Shown here piece by piece: positions 1-12,156 of a DNA stretch of 64,000 nt. The number at the start of each line of letters is the position of its first letter. Position 1 is the stretch's first letter. The position numbers and the translations under genes are program-made. The notes under the pieces are model-generated. The model ran no database searches, was not told where the DNA came from, and saw only the letters and a list, made by a program, of their open reading frames with translations. The DNA comes from Arthrobotrys musiformis (lineage: Eukaryota > Ascomycota > Orbiliomycetes > Orbiliales > Orbiliaceae), in the NCBI GenBank assembly GCA_036971715.1, contig JAVHJL010000013.1, forward strand, positions 372,001 to 436,000, given 5' to 3'.

Positions 1-808
1 CATCGGAATGGAGTACATATTCACTAGGTACCTATTTACTGACCTAAATGGATATTTTATATATATACAGAGGAACTGCAGTCGGTATAAGTCCCTCCAA
101 GCCTACTCTCCTCATAGACCTCTTTACATCCGCATCCAACAAGCGGTCAATGCTGTGTGATGTCGTGCATGAATTCTACCGACGTCCCGTTGCATAGATG
201 CTCTGGACTCGAGACACTTGCTGTTGGTGCGAGTTGCATCAATGCTGCAGTTTATTTATACGCGCCCACGTACCACGCCGTATGCAACATGGTGTGAAGC
301 CGTTAGAGCTCGAGCCTAGTCTAGACCTCGAATTTCAAACACCAACTTATTACGTTTCGAACCGAGGGTAGCGAGATTTGACGTAACCGGATTCATCAGT
401 TTGGGAGTATATACACTACAGTGAGGGTGACGCGCGCTTTCTTAGGCGGATCCGCGAGGTTGGGCCATGTTTCCGTTGTGTGTATGTATAGACGGTCTCA
501 AAACTTAAAAGCCGGTGCTCGGAACTCACTGCTAGGTTGTTACTACTTAAGCATATTTAGATTGGGTGAGGTACACAACGTAGGCAAATATTTGCGAAGG
601 ACGAAGCTCGTTGGAACGGTTTGAAGTTTTTTATGACCACACTATTGTTGGAAATGGACCTAGTAGGCCGACTCTAAAACAACGTTGAATTGCCAAGTGC
701 TTGGGGTAAATACAAGAAGCGATCCCTAAGCAATGGAATATCTCCGTGGCTTTATGCTGTGAGCAAACAATACTCGGAATTGGAGGAGTAACATCTTGGT
801 AGGAAAAA
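1..808. other. No recognisable gene (left edge)
   Basis: Only short open frames without family features are present in either strand. The stretch contains restriction-site-like palindromes and short AT-rich tracts but no repeat, RNA gene or coding signal I can support. It lies downstream of the first BTB gene, which is read leftwards and ends at 809. Confidence 0.5.
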
Positions 809-1733
809 TTATTGATCCACAACCAACAAAGCCATCGGAGGCTTTATATGCGGGAAAATATCACTGACTGCCCGCGAGAGGAACTCCGTAAGAGCGTCTT
901 TTTGATACTCCTCGACGTCAGCCGCGTGGACCGTAGTACCCAGGCACTGAAGGTACCTTTGTAGTTTCTTCTCGAAGGGAGTTTCCGACTCGTTATCGGT
1001 TCCATACTCATCGCAGCCGACTCTGCTGTTCTCCAACTCGGTAGAAAGATCTTTTTGACGTAGAACCTCAAGCGTGATATCGGCCAATCCGTTGATTTTA
1101 AGCACCGTCGCAGCGACAAACAACTGGCACAGTTGTTCGAATGAGTCGTGGATGGTTGGCCGAATAGCCTTATAACACCAGTCTAGAACCTTGTTGAAGC
1201 CCTGAGCAGTGATCCTCCACGAAAGCTCGACTTCGATGGGAAGCTGAATGCCAAGGTTGACCTTTTCCAGAGTGGCGGTAAGAACCGGAGATTGTTTGGC
1301 AACAATGATTCGGTGACATAGGATCCCTTGTCGACGGTTGTAGCTTCCGACGACGCAAACGAGGTCCATGTAAGAGCGGTCAGAAGCGAGACTATGCCAG
1401 GACCGTTAGCCTTCGTGGGAGCGGATACGCATGTAATAACTACCTTGGTACCTGGGTAGGTGTGCATGGATCAAGGACTAAACAAGGCGGATATACATAC
1501 TCCGCGAGGATTGCAACTCGTCGCTCCTCCGGAGAATCCCTAGTTTCAGCAGCTTTTGGAGCGGTCGCAGCGCGTTCCTTCTGTGGCATTTTCGACGCCA
1601 CGTTGCGATGGATCAATGTTGCAAAGGATTCGGTTTGGGATTCCATAGCGGTTGGATATTCGGCCCCGGAAAGTTCTTTCCCGCTGGGGAAGCGGGTAAG
1701 CGGCCACTCAATACGTGGTATAGATATATCCAT
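809..1733 (-). CDS. BTB/POZ-domain-like protein, two exons
   Basis: Two exons, 1733-1501 and 1391-809, join to 271 codons. The donor is GTATGT at 1500, and the acceptor CATAG is preceded by a GCTAACG branch site. The intron is 109 nt and phase 2. The second exon holds a BTB-like core: a hydrophobic first strand (LVCVVG), an HRIIVAKQSPVL segment matching the usual 'H+ ... S..F' helix, a strand rich in I/V/L, then a KVLDWCYKAI helix. BTB domains form dimers and often recruit cullin-3. No second domain is visible, only an acidic tail. The start could be ATG 1733 (used here) or 1646, because the N-terminal region is low in information. The exon-1 end (SPEERRVAILA) resembles the pre-intron motif of the paralogues at 14-23 kb. 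The BTB call is good; the exact function is unknown. Confidence 0.75.
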
Positions 1734-2182
1734 ATTGAAATCGGCAATGAATCGAAGGTTGCAAGTTGTTTGAAAAGTTGATGGCAAAAATAAGATCTGG
1801 TGCCCTGCTGGTAGTTTGGATCTCTGTAAAGTCGAAGTTGTTGCTCCGTTTCGTCGGTTTGAAGGAAGTAATCAGCAAAGGATTCGGTGTGGTCATATGG
1901 CTAGATCTGGACCCTGGTCAAGTTGGCTACTAACATTTAGTATTTGCATAACACCTATGCAACATCACTACCAATTAATTACATATACAGAATTGTGCTA
2001 GGCGCTTCAGAAAGACAATATCAGTTGCTTCACAATATAGCCCACGTGACCGCCCACTGGCACCCTCCAAGCGAGTGATACATGTAAGTTCGCTCGAAAC
2101 AGTCCTTTCAACTGTACTATCCCAAACCACCGGCCCCAGCAGAGGACCCCTGAAACCCCCAGCATAACCAAACCAACTGGTA

Positions 2183-2548
2183 CTAAAACCGTATAGTCAT
2201 CCCTCTAATCTCCATCATAGTAACAACCCCACCCTCACCAACCTCCCCACCCCCAGCTACCGTCTTCGCAACCCCAGTCCCCACTGCAGTCTCTCCCTCA
2301 ACAGTCAGCGTCTGAGCCACCCCCGTCTTCCCCGCCCCCATCGTTCCATCAAACATGAATCCAGATCCGAATATCCTACTCCCCAGCAAGAACTCGGCGT
2401 CTAAGCAGTACGGCAGCGGTGTTTCGCAGGCCTGTGTGTGATGGGTTATCGTGGGGGTTATCGTCGTATACGAGGTTATTGTTATATCTGCCGCGAGGGT
2501 GTGCGCGAGGAGGAAAGGGAGGTATATGAACCGGGCGAGGAGTCTCAT
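2183..2548 (-). CDS. Small putative secreted protein
   Basis: A 121-codon single-exon frame. It begins with a clear signal-peptide-like N-terminus (MRLLARFIYLPFLLAHTLAA), followed by a Thr/Ile-rich stretch (ITSYTTITPTIT), a short Cys-containing segment (CETPLPYCLDAE) and a Gly/Val/Glu-rich tail. Thr-rich segments after a signal peptide are common in fungal cell-wall or secreted proteins. I do not recognise a family, and the Gly-rich tail could partly reflect base composition. An overlapping frame in another phase is probably a shadow. The case for a real gene rests on the signal peptide alone. Confidence 0.4.
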   Translation of the reverse strand: MRLLARFIYLPFLLAHTLAADITITSYTTITPTITHHTQACETPLPYCLDAEFLLGSRIFGSGFMFDGTMGAGKTGVAQTLTVEGETAVGTGVAKTVAGGGEVGEGGVVTMMEIRGMTIRF

Positions 2549-3160
2549 GGCTGGATCGGCGGAGACGTCGTGCCATAGGTAGAGGCTTGGTCACACGTAG
2601 ACGGGGTTCGATGGCACTTTCACGTAGGGTGCTGCGGGGGTTTAGTAAGTGCTCTATACCTATTTCTCGGGTGTATGAGGTACCTCGGGCTTTTATTATT
2701 GGGAATAGATATTCCACGACGAGGGCGAAAGATCTATATTTCGACGTTAATGTCTTTAATCCGCTGCTTGGAGCTGGGGATTTGTTGGAAATTGGCGATA
2801 AAATGTGTTGTCCTGCCTGTGTGAGGTTGTCGCTGGGCGGGATATCGAGCTGGAATAATATCAATATATCATATATTACTGGGATACGAGCGGGTCAATA
2901 GCTCGCGTGGTCGTCGTGGAGCGGTGGAGAGAAGGAAACCGAATACTACGGTGTGGATACGTGAAGCGGACGAAACGAAATAATAAAATTAATATCGAGG
3001 TCGCACTTCGACCCCCCTCTGAATTCGTATATCAACTCCCCCGCCCTCCCACGCCCTCATCTCCATTATTAAAAAAGATTTAAAGAAAAAAAACAGTAAA
3101 AGAGAACCCAGCCGGAAGTTAACATAAAATAATAATTGAATCATAAAACAAAAAAAAAAA

Positions 3161-4621
3161 CTAAACGCGGGGACGCGTGTTCTCAAGGAGGCTGGCTAGG
3201 CCCAACTTAAAGCCCGGGACCATCCATGAACGGTCCCCGAAGACCGCCTCGCTCCTCTCGACGATGTTCGCAATGGTCGCCTGGCGAAGGGCCCGGCGAA
3301 GGAACCCGTCCTCGTGCCAAAAGGCACGGACCTCCTTAGCACTACCGTATTTATACATCGAGTTGGCGAAACGAATCGCCACCTCGATGTCCAGCTTTTC
3401 CCTCCTCGCCTCCTCCGCCATCTCAAGGCGGAGGGAGGAAACAATCTCCGGCATCTGGAGATACGCCGCGGCATCCAACATGCTCGCGTGCGCCTTACGC
3501 CCGTCCTTCTCGACGCTGGGTGTAGTTTCAGCCAGGACAGATCGGAGGACGTACAGGAACCCGTACGGGTCCAGATCCGGGAACACAAGTTCCTGGACCT
3601 GGCCCTCGGACGGCATTCCGACCTCGTCGAGAATATCCGTGATGACCTTGGCACGGCCGTAGATGGACTCCACGGTGAGTGAGAATCCGATGTTGTGTGG
3701 TCCGGCAATGATGACCAGGTTGTGCCCCGGGTCAGGCTCGGACTTGTATTGTTCGAGGACACTGTTTGTGGCATCCTTTGTCAGCTCGGTCGGCAAGATT
3801 TGGGTGGAACAAGGGGGGGCATACTTGTCCTCGGGTGGTTGCTCAGCAGCAGCACCACCGGTTTGGTTGGTGTCGGGGCCCACCCCCTCGTCATCGGGGT
3901 GGGTGACCCTCTTGCCGTCTCGTTTGGCCTGGATGTCCATATCTAGTGCCAACACCAAGCGCTTGAGGCTCTGGAAGAGCTCAGGATCAAATTGCCCGTC
4001 TTGGACGTCGACGACAACAATGTCGACAATGGGTGACGACTGGGTTTGAGGCTCGGTCGGCTGGCTATCACCAGCTTGAAGAGAGCGTTGCTCGGAAATC
4101 GTATGGAAGCCAAGTTGCTCGGTGAGTTGTTCGATACTTCTGGAGACGGGAAGATGGTTAGCTGACATTGAAGCTCGAAGAAGAGGATCGATGCCTTTTA
4201 TAGTCGACATCTCCATGAAGCTCGTCGCTTTCAACGTACTTTTCTTTCCCTTTGGCCGTGGCAGCCGACCTGGTGTGACGCTTATGCTTTGGACCCTTCT
4301 TAACCCCAGCCCGGGCGCGTGCGATCCTACATAACGTCAGCTGGCGTGTAGCCTTCATCATCATCAACGTCAAGGCTGCCTGGGGACATACTCTTCCATG
4401 GAGACAAACGGGGTATCCGCGGTTCCCTTTACTTTGGACAAGTAGGCCGCCGTTGGATGCATAAAGGCGCTGAGTCTTCCGGGGATCGGAGCGACTGAGA
4501 CGGATCTTGGAGGGCTGATGGAAATCTCTTGTTCTTCCATTGGATTCCCGTGGGATGTGCTGTGCTCTGGGTTGGTTGGAGCGGTCTTGCACCAAGATTG
4601 ACGCTTGTTTGGATTGGCCAT
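3161..4621 (-). CDS. BTB/POZ-like protein with long N-terminal extension, three exons
   Basis: Exons 4621-4392, 4326-4240 and 4139-3161 join to 431 codons. Intron 1 is GTATGT...TGTAG, 65 nt. Intron 2 is GTACGT...CTCCAG, 100 nt, with a GCTAAC branch site. Both are phase 2. Residues 1 to about 105 are polar and basic (KKGPKHKRHTR). A Pro/Thr/Glu-rich linker follows, then from about residue 230 a divergent BTB-like fold: NLVIIAGP strand, SIYGRAKVITDIL helix, ELVFPDLDPYGFLYVLRSVL. The last ~100 residues are helical (MLDAAAYLQMPEIVSSLRLEMAEEA), a pattern seen after BTB domains. The canonical D-x-x-F and H-x-x-x-L residues are replaced, so domain searches may miss it. The frame is also open on the opposite strand, but codon content and splice fit support this strand. 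Confidence 0.75.
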
Positions 4622-5512
4622 TCTTATGGTACGGGAGTATACAAACCTATTATGAGAGCAAGACGAGATGATGAAGTCTGGAGTCTTGTAGTGGATGCTG
4701 ACGGTGATAGATGAATGGTATCCTGGTATTTTTGATGATGAGAGGTAGCTGAAGCTGGTTTTTGTGTGTGTGAGGGAGGATGGGGAGCTGGTCTTTCTAC
4801 CTCAGCATTTGGGTTGGAAGCTGGTTCAGATATTAAGCCGGCCCACACTGTGCAGCCGGGGCAGGCAGATAACGTACATGCAACGTCGACGCCCAAAAAA
4901 GAATATTATAACTCAAATTACTCGCCGCCGGCCAGCTATTATATTGAACGACGGCATTGATATCGATATTCTAACTGTGCAGGGATACTATTATCGCATT
5001 TGCTAAATACAGGCTTTTGCATTGAGGCGACGATATATATTGTGCGCTAGGTCCGAAACTATGAAGTAGCTGCTGCTGTGTGGGGTTGATATTGCCAGTT
5101 TCAATATACAGAGTACGGCCAGTCAATCTAGTTTTCTAACTAGGTTATAAACGACATAAACGAGAGGAGTTAGCCAATATGAGGGTTTCATCTTTGCTAA
5201 GTCTCTACGGGAGTCGAGATACATATACCTAGGTATATACCTATGTAGGTACCTGCCCAAATTCACTAAGAAACAGAATAAAATTATCATTGTGCTATTG
5301 AAATGACTACTACTTTATGCTATGATACAATATCTCAGACGCTGCCAATGCTATCGCTCCTCCAATGCTGCTATCGTTGCCTTTAAAAAAAAATATAAAA
5401 GAAATTGCAATTCTTTTCAAAGCCGCTCATTTTTCTAGTAATGCTAGATATGAATTTTCAGTGTTGGCTGTTGTCGGTGGTGGTAGGCCCCGCTCGTCTC
5501 GTGGGGCTGAGC
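4622..5512. other. Intergenic; no gene seen
   Basis: AT-rich spacer between the three-exon BTB-like gene and the 3' end of the serine hydrolase gene. It should hold the promoter of the former, which is read leftwards from 4621. It has short poly-A stretches (near 5386-5400) and no supported coding sequence. Confidence 0.5.
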
Positions 5513-7557
5513 CTATTGCTCTATCACAGTAGTATGTGGTGTTTCCATGAACGGCCTCTGCTCTTCGGCGCACTTGTAGTTAGTGCCTGGCAACTTCCCT
5601 TGTTGGAAGTATTCGCGGAGCCTATTGTAGGCACAGGTATTGCGTGAGAAGAACGTCGAGTGCTAAAAACTTGTCAGCGTCTATGAAACGTCAATAGGAC
5701 ATAGGGGGAGTACTCACAGCTATCACATCAGTGATAACTGCTTCTGCGCCTGGGAACTTCAAAGCAGCTTTGACAGCACTATAAACCCAATACGATCAGT
5801 ATAACTGTTGAACAAAGTCTAGAAGTCTTTTGAAAAAGGCTGGACTTACTCGTCCCACGGCGTTACGGGGTCCAACGTATTCCCCATGAACAAAATTGGC
5901 GTCTTGGTCTTCCCTCCGATCCTCTCGTTCCACTCCCACTTCGGTCGAATAGAATATCTCGAACAGCTAACTCTCCCCACCAGCCTGGCGTGTCCGGAAA
6001 CGGCACTAGCCTTGAGGTAGGTGTACTCCTCCACCGGTGAAATAGTATAATTATATATCGACGGAGCATCACCACAAGCGGTCTGGAAGAAAGAGTAAGT
6101 CCTAAGCTGCAACGGGGCGGGTGGAAGGCCAGAAGGTGGCGAAAGCGGTAAACTGAGGATTGTGGTTATTTCGGTAACGTTCCATCGTGCAATGGGTCCC
6201 TTGGTGGCTTTATCCAACTTATTAAAGATGACGGCCAGACCTTCCCAACTGTCGATAGCGGCGTAGAGTGAGTCCAGAATCGTGGCTCTTAGCTGCGCGA
6301 CGAGTGCCAACAGTGGTGCTGCAAGTGGACTCTCTTCCACTTCCGCTTGGGTAGCGTTAAATCTGGACATCATCCTATTGAACCGGTTTATAGTATCTTG
6401 ATAACAGATCCCGGTGGCGAAAGCACATTTCTTAGGCCCAGCGGCGAAGCATTGCTTAAAGAACTCAAAGAACCCCTGATCGGCGTTACGGACGATGTCG
6501 GTTTCGGTTCTCGTCTGCCATCCGTCCATGTTGACAATACCATCCATCACGAACTTTCCGACATGGTCAGGATATAATGTAGCAAATGTCTGTCCGAGAA
6601 CGGAGCCATAACTGATACCGTAGTAGTGAACAAGAGCATTAGTATCATTTTGCCCACGAGCACGCGCAAGCGCTCTAGCGATCCAGAGCATATCCGTCGC
6701 CGTAACCACGGTATTCATATGCGGTCCGGCCTGGTTATCCGCGCTGGTATACGCCACACACGCAGCGGTCCAAGCATCGGCATAAGCAGCAGTCTGTTCC
6801 AAGAACGAAGGTGGAAGCTCCGGGATGAAAAACCCATAAGGCGACTTCTCGGTATCTTTAGCCCCCGCGGGGATCGTAGCAGCAGACTTCAAGCGTCGTG
6901 TAAACCTCTTGGTGAACTCATTCCCCTCCGTGGCGTTTTGTCGAAGGGGGTCGAAAAGTTCGTCTGCAGTAACGTTACAAGAGCCGTATGGAACGCTGTA
7001 TCCAACACCTCGGATGTCGAAACCGAGGATATCGTACCCCGGACCGGTGACGTTGGCTGCAATTTCCTTGGCGATACCGGCATTGTAGATGAATTCGGTA
7101 CCAAGATAACCCGGACCTCCGGGATTTGTGAGAACGGCGCCTTTGTATGCGGCTCCCGTTGCATTGGTTGGGTATTTAACGATCGGAATGATAGCTTCGA
7201 GTCCATTGCCCGGATCTTGATAATCGAGCGGCACCTAGTATTACTCCGATCAATACTTTCTTCAACGAAGTTTGTACGGGAAGGAATGGAACTCACGATC
7301 AATCGCGCGCATTCCATATAAACCGTCTGCGTCTCATTACACGGACTCCATTCGATCTCTTTCGACGGGCGGATCTGGTGGAATTTAAGTTAGCCACACA
7401 GTCCGCATGCAAGGCGTGTTACACATGCTCGCTTAGCGGGAAGAATATGCAGACTTACCCCGTCGAACAGTAACTCGCGAGCTGCCTGCCGTTTGACCGT
7501 ATAAAAAGCATCTGCGCTGGAGAGCAGCGCCAGAACAACTGCTGAAGTCGCAATCAT
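5513..7557 (-). CDS. Secreted TAP-type serine hydrolase (alpha/beta hydrolase, peptidase family S33-like)
   Basis: Five exons (7557-7459, 7374-7297, 7234-5850, 5778-5718, 5662-5513) join to 590 codons. All introns have good consensus, for example GCTAAC before CCACCAG in intron 1. Residues 1-17 form a signal peptide (MIATSAVVLALLSSADA). Next comes the family's W-x-P-C entry segment, CARLIVPLDY, and the oxyanion loop TNPGGPG. The nucleophile elbow is HYYGISYGSVLG (GxSxG), the acid is in GNTLDPVTPWDD, and the terminal exon supplies the likely catalytic His (IAHST) and the TAP C-terminal pattern with LPG and two Cys. The architecture matches fungal tripeptidyl/prolyl aminopeptidase-like proteins. 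The expected role is extracellular release of short N-terminal peptides or hydrolysis of related substrates. The long middle exon is open on the other strand too, which is a shadow. The gene looks intact. Confidence 0.93.
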
Positions 7558-10500
7558 AGCGACGGATTATACTGCTGGAATATCGAATATGCGATGAAAA
7601 TTTCAAAAATCGGGACAATTATATAGTCTAGTTATATCGACAGAAAAAAAAAGGTCGCCTTTAAAAAGGAGGAAGGTGTACGTGCGCCGAGCCCAGACCG
7701 ATTCTGTAACAGGTCTTCGTATTTGTCAACTCCCAAGTAGCTTGTCCACAAAGTGATAGGGTAGATGTATTTCAGAGCAGGTAAGCCGCGTTTTATATAT
7801 ACCACGTCCGTAGAAAACAAAAACCAGTTCCATTTCGAAGGATGACGCTTTCCGGAACCGCCGTCATTGTCAGTGTGCGCCTTGACGTGGTATTCCGCCC
7901 GGGGATCGTCGAAGCATAATCTTGTGCCGAGAGCGGCCAATACCCCAGACATGGCGAATAGTTACATAAACGTGGAGACGCATCGCCTGGTCGTTGGACA
8001 GAATCGTGCGACTGTTGACGTAGTATAGGCGGGCCTTGCTAGAAAAAACCCTAAAATCGCACCGAGGCGCTGTCCCCAGAAGTCGGAGGATCAGATGGTA
8101 CTTTCACCGACCATCGATCACTCTAAGCCTCACCAAGGGTAGTTAAGTTCGAGCAAGGTCTCGTATTAAGTGGTTTTTTACTTAGTAAGAAACCTTGGAA
8201 TGGTCTTGACTTGGAGATAGTATTGACGAAATAAGTTATGCTGACGGGTATCAATCAGGCAAGGCGCCTTGGCAAATGTGGGCGGCGCTTTACCGGAAAA
8301 CGGCAGCCTGGAAATAAATTCATCCTTGGCGGGAATCAATCGAGGCTGAATGGAGAAAAAATGCAGGGGACATCGCCTTTCGGAACGGTAGTTGGACAGA
8401 AACATTTCCGTCGGGAACTGTTTGCCGACGTCGGAAAGCCCATGGAGAGACAATGTAAGGGCCTCGTAGGGCTCCACGAAAGACGTCAGATATCGAGAGA
8501 CACAACGCCTTGGCTGTGCTACTGCTCTCATCTTGATTCTGGAATGTTGTACCTGTATACAGATATCGATGTCACAACTACGCACGTATAGGCATCATTG
8601 TGGCTCGGAATACGGTTGACGGCCTAGCGAAGCCCTGTGCCAAGAAATCTTGGTGTTGCGACAAAATACAACAAGGTCCTGCGTTGTTTCGGAGACCGGA
8701 TGCATGCCCCAGACGAAAGTTCGGAGCTAAAACAAAGACCGGGATGCAAGGCCCACTAAGAGTTAAGCTTTTCATTCCGGGAGGTGGCGGGACTGCGCAT
8801 TCCCTACGACTCCTGCCGCCCCGAGAAAGCTTGAGAGGGCTATTGCGCGGTGTGTTTGAGTTTGAGTTCGTGAGGCAGACGACAAGTCGGAATTAATATT
8901 GGGCCCTGACGGCTATCCGGCCGGTATGGAGCCGTGGGTATGGTACCATGGTAAGTATAAAAGGCCCGCTTAAAAGCTCCGTCGGTGCATCGAGTTCAAA
9001 TAGACGCCATACTTTTTTTCTCGAGAATCCATTGACGTAGCGGGCTCCTCCGACAGCTAGTACACACCTACATTCGGCACCCGCTGGCTGCGATATCGGT
9101 ACCAATTCGAACATATTCATCCCGGATGCCACTACCGAATCCATCGTAGCTTATCAATCTCGGATCCGCGGAATCTTTAATTAAACCTAGATTCTCTAAG
9201 AACGATATTGATCACTTAATCAATAGCGGCTTCGTATGCTGCACCTAAGCCATCGCGGCAGCGAAAACTCGAAAAAATGAATACTCGCCGCTCGTCTCAA
9301 CTCTGCGCAATTAATTATCCTTATGAACAGTTCTGCACTGACCAGATATTAACATCCTATAGCGAGTTAGTTTTGAAGCTGGGTTCCTTTCGAATTGGAC
9401 GTACGTACGAATCTCACCTTGAAGCCATACGTCTACCCGTCGACCCAGAGGGCGGCGCTGCGCAGGAGACGATCGTCGACCTCAGAAGCGGGAATTCGAA
9501 TCGGGGAGCATAGTTATAACGTTAAATGGATATGATGGCGATGGCTTAAGGATTCGGGGGCCAATCGTTGGGGATAGTAATTTGCTTAAATGTTATTGCT
9601 GTATTGGTAGATTAGTATTGCATTCTATTGTATGTATAGATCTCGCGAATTTAGACAATAAAATTTCAGCATTCCAGATTTATGAACTGCTTCCAGTCGA
9701 CCAAGCTCAGGTTCCAGAATTCTCTATGGGGAGGACATAATTTAATTCAAAAATCTACATGCCTCGGGATGTATTTCAATTAATGTTGAATCTGAGACTG
9801 GTCGAACCGTGTCGAAACGAAATTGGCGCCAATCGCCGTTCAGTGTTAGTCCCATTAGAATGTTGCGAACGGCTAGATAGGCGCACATACCGTATATACT
9901 CGGGAAGGCTAATAGTCGATGTCTTCTCATTAGAGCTGTTTGAGGGGGTAGCGGCTCGTAGACGAAGAGCGTCAATCTCGCCTCGAGGATGGTCCCGCGC
10001 CTACCATACATATAGCTCTGCCCATGGATTATTTGGAAACTAACGCGTAGATGAGGCCTGAGTCCACGGACCTAGATCCATAGATCTCGAAGCAAGATCC
10101 TAAGACTGTAGCCTCGGCCCCAAAGAGGCTGCTAGGCGCGCTTTCAAAAGATGCGCACTACTTCGTCGATTGTATAGTGTATAGTGCGATCAATCTGCGC
10201 TCAGCTGTGCTCCAGCTGCGCTCGACGTCGGCCGTCTAGGGCTCGGAATAGTCTTGCCTCATCATATAGCAGTGTAAGAGACAATCAACTCCATCGACTT
10301 CACAACCTCTGTCCCAACTATCACGAAGCATTTCTATCCCACCCACCCACCTCACTTAATTCCACAACCCTGCCTGCTCACAACCACTCTAATCACCACC
10401 TTCTTGCAAGACCGGATATCGATTACAGAACCACCGTTCAATCACTCATACAAACCTCTGACTGCTATTCTCATCGCTTTGGTATGTAAATATATTCTCG

Positions 10501-10638
10501 CCGCTCTTATGGATCCTAGGTGGGGGCTAACCTTCTGATGGGGGTGTAGAACCGCCCCTCGAAAGCTCTCGAGAAACGAACTACAGTTCTCATATTCGCA
10601 TAACAAACCGCTCCAGCTTCAAGAACCACCCTCAAAAC
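7558..10638. other. 3-kb stretch without a supported gene
   Basis: Several medium open frames exist on both strands, including 8178-8585 and 8893-9144 on minus and 8238-8591 and 9759-10043 on plus. None shows a family motif, consistent splice signals or a partner exon. The minus frame at 8178-8585 has coding-like segments (YLTSFVEPYEALTLSLHGL) but could be a relic. The last ~450 bases contain the pyrimidine-rich leader of the gene starting at 10639. The first ~450 hold the presumed promoter of the serine hydrolase. Confidence 0.45.
10482..10549 (+). other. 5'-leader intron of the BTB-like gene at 10639
   Basis: GTATGT donor at 10482, GCTAACC branch site and GTGTAG acceptor at 10549. It is preceded by a CA/CT-rich leader typical of fungal 5' UTRs and ends about 90 nt before the ATG at 10639. 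The same leader-intron arrangement recurs in the paralogues at 16.9, 18.9 and 20.2 kb. Confidence 0.6.
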
Positions 10639-11598
10639 ATGACATATAGCGATTCTGGCACGATGTATTCCGAAGGAGCGACTGTGTAAGTATAACATAT
10701 CTCGCCCCTGCCTATGAATACATTTGATATATGTGATCGACTGACGCCCACAAGATGCAAATTTGGCCCAGCAAACCTCGCAATCGGCATCAAAGCCGCT
10801 AATGGGACCGTCCTCTGTACCTACCCGGTCAACCGTGACGTCTTCATCGCTTTGGCGCCAGAGTTCGAGCAAGGCCTCGATGAACATGAAAGTATTCTGC
10901 GAAGGGAAGCCTCGGAATATTTTCTCCCCTTGGACCCAAGCAAGGAAAAACTTCTCAAGTCCTTTGCAACTTTCATCAACGAGGGTGTCGTTGTCCCTCC
11001 TCGCTATCGGGGTGTATCTGAACCTGACAACTTGTTGTTCCTCTACCATTTCGCCGATCTCATTGGATGTGGCTTGTTGAAGCGTACGATTGTTATTCAT
11101 ATCATTCGCTACATAAACGGGTTGAAACAACAGTTTCATGCTCCCATCGGGAGTAAAAATGGCGTTATCGAAGCCGAGACGATGGAGTGGATCAACGCCT
11201 TCTACGAGTGTACCACCGACGACGAGGTCGCGGAGTTCAAGATGTGGAGAATGGTCGAGGCTGTATTGGGGTATTATCCATGTGTGAAGATGGTGGAGTT
11301 GGGGCTCAAGGTCGAGTCCCACTGGGACCCCAAGTTCAAGTCCCAGATTTTGGAGAACGTACGACTCCAGCAACAAGTCGGGATGGCGCTGGAGCACCTG
11401 GATGCTAGCGAGGGTGGCCGCGCTGCTCATGAGGAGACTGAGACCGAGACTGAGGCCGGCGATGTTTCCGGCCAGTCTAGTTTCGGAGATTCCGAGAGCG
11501 AGGACTTCGACATGGAGGAGGGGGACGCGCCTGTTGAGTATATTCTTCAGGGCGTCAGGGGGATGGGTCTCGCCTTCGACGGCATGGAGGATTACTAA
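10639..11598 (+). CDS. BTB/POZ-like protein with acidic tail, two exons
   Basis: Exons 10639-10685 and 10755-11598 join to 296 codons. The intron (GTAAGT...CACAAG, 69 nt, CTGAC branch) is phase 2 and sits directly before the domain. After the junction come FGPANLAIGI, a Pro-Val-Asn-Arg segment (YPVNRDVFIALAPEF), YFLPLDPSKEKLLKSFATFINEG and a helical region up to about residue 230. These correspond to the strand, helix and I/L-rich strand order of a divergent BTB fold. The C-terminus is strongly acidic (TETETEAGDVS, DSESEDFDMEEGD). Two longer apparent starts (10714) fall inside the intron and are artefacts. No partner domain was seen. A divergent member of the local BTB group is likely; function is unknown. 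Confidence 0.75.
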
Positions 11599-12156
11599 AC
11601 TTCTGATTTTGTATACTTAATACCTAGGTACTTACGGCCTAGCTTGGGGCGTCCCCCGGAATACTGCCCACCGGGAGGACCAGCTCCTCAATAATACTAT
11701 TTTTTAAATTTCGGTCCCGTCAAATCGTAAGCCGTAAGAACCATCATACATAATACCCTCTCTCGGTATCATATTAAACCTCGAAACAGTATCTATTGTG
11801 AAGCCATGGTATGTCACACGCGGATCAGAACTGTAGAGTCATGATATATCGATAGTGCAATTTTGGTGTTCATAAAATTGTACAATGTCCTCAGCTGAGT
11901 AATCTACCCCCCACCATAACAGTAAGTTCTCAGAGTAATATGTAAACTGCTACCACAAACAAGCATCAACTTCACCTACCGTTGAAGCTCCTCAATCATC
12001 TCACCACCTTCGCATCTACACCTACAACAAAACTCAACCTCCGCAATCAAACACCGTCTCTCATTTCACCACCGTCACATCGATTCGCTCCGAGCTTCGC
12101 AGCTTCAAATATACAAAGATATTTCCTTCATCTCGATCTTTTGATATATATCAGAT

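Noticed and set aside
3177..3682. Plus-strand frames of 122-161 codons opposite the 3.2-kb gene
   Set aside because: They mirror the GC-rich third positions of the minus-strand exon and have no start context, motif or splice partner. The minus strand gives a three-exon gene with matching phases.
6626..7321. 231-codon plus-strand frame
   Set aside because: It lies antisense to the long exon of the TAP-type hydrolase, whose catalytic motifs are certain. The antisense frame has no features.
8178..8591. Opposing frames of 135 and 117 codons
   Set aside because: Both strands are open and neither shows a family motif or splice structure. One may be a relic, but I cannot tell which.
9485..9512. 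B-box-like GAATTCGAATC
   Set aside because: There is no A-box, anticodon arm or acceptor pairing at the right distance.
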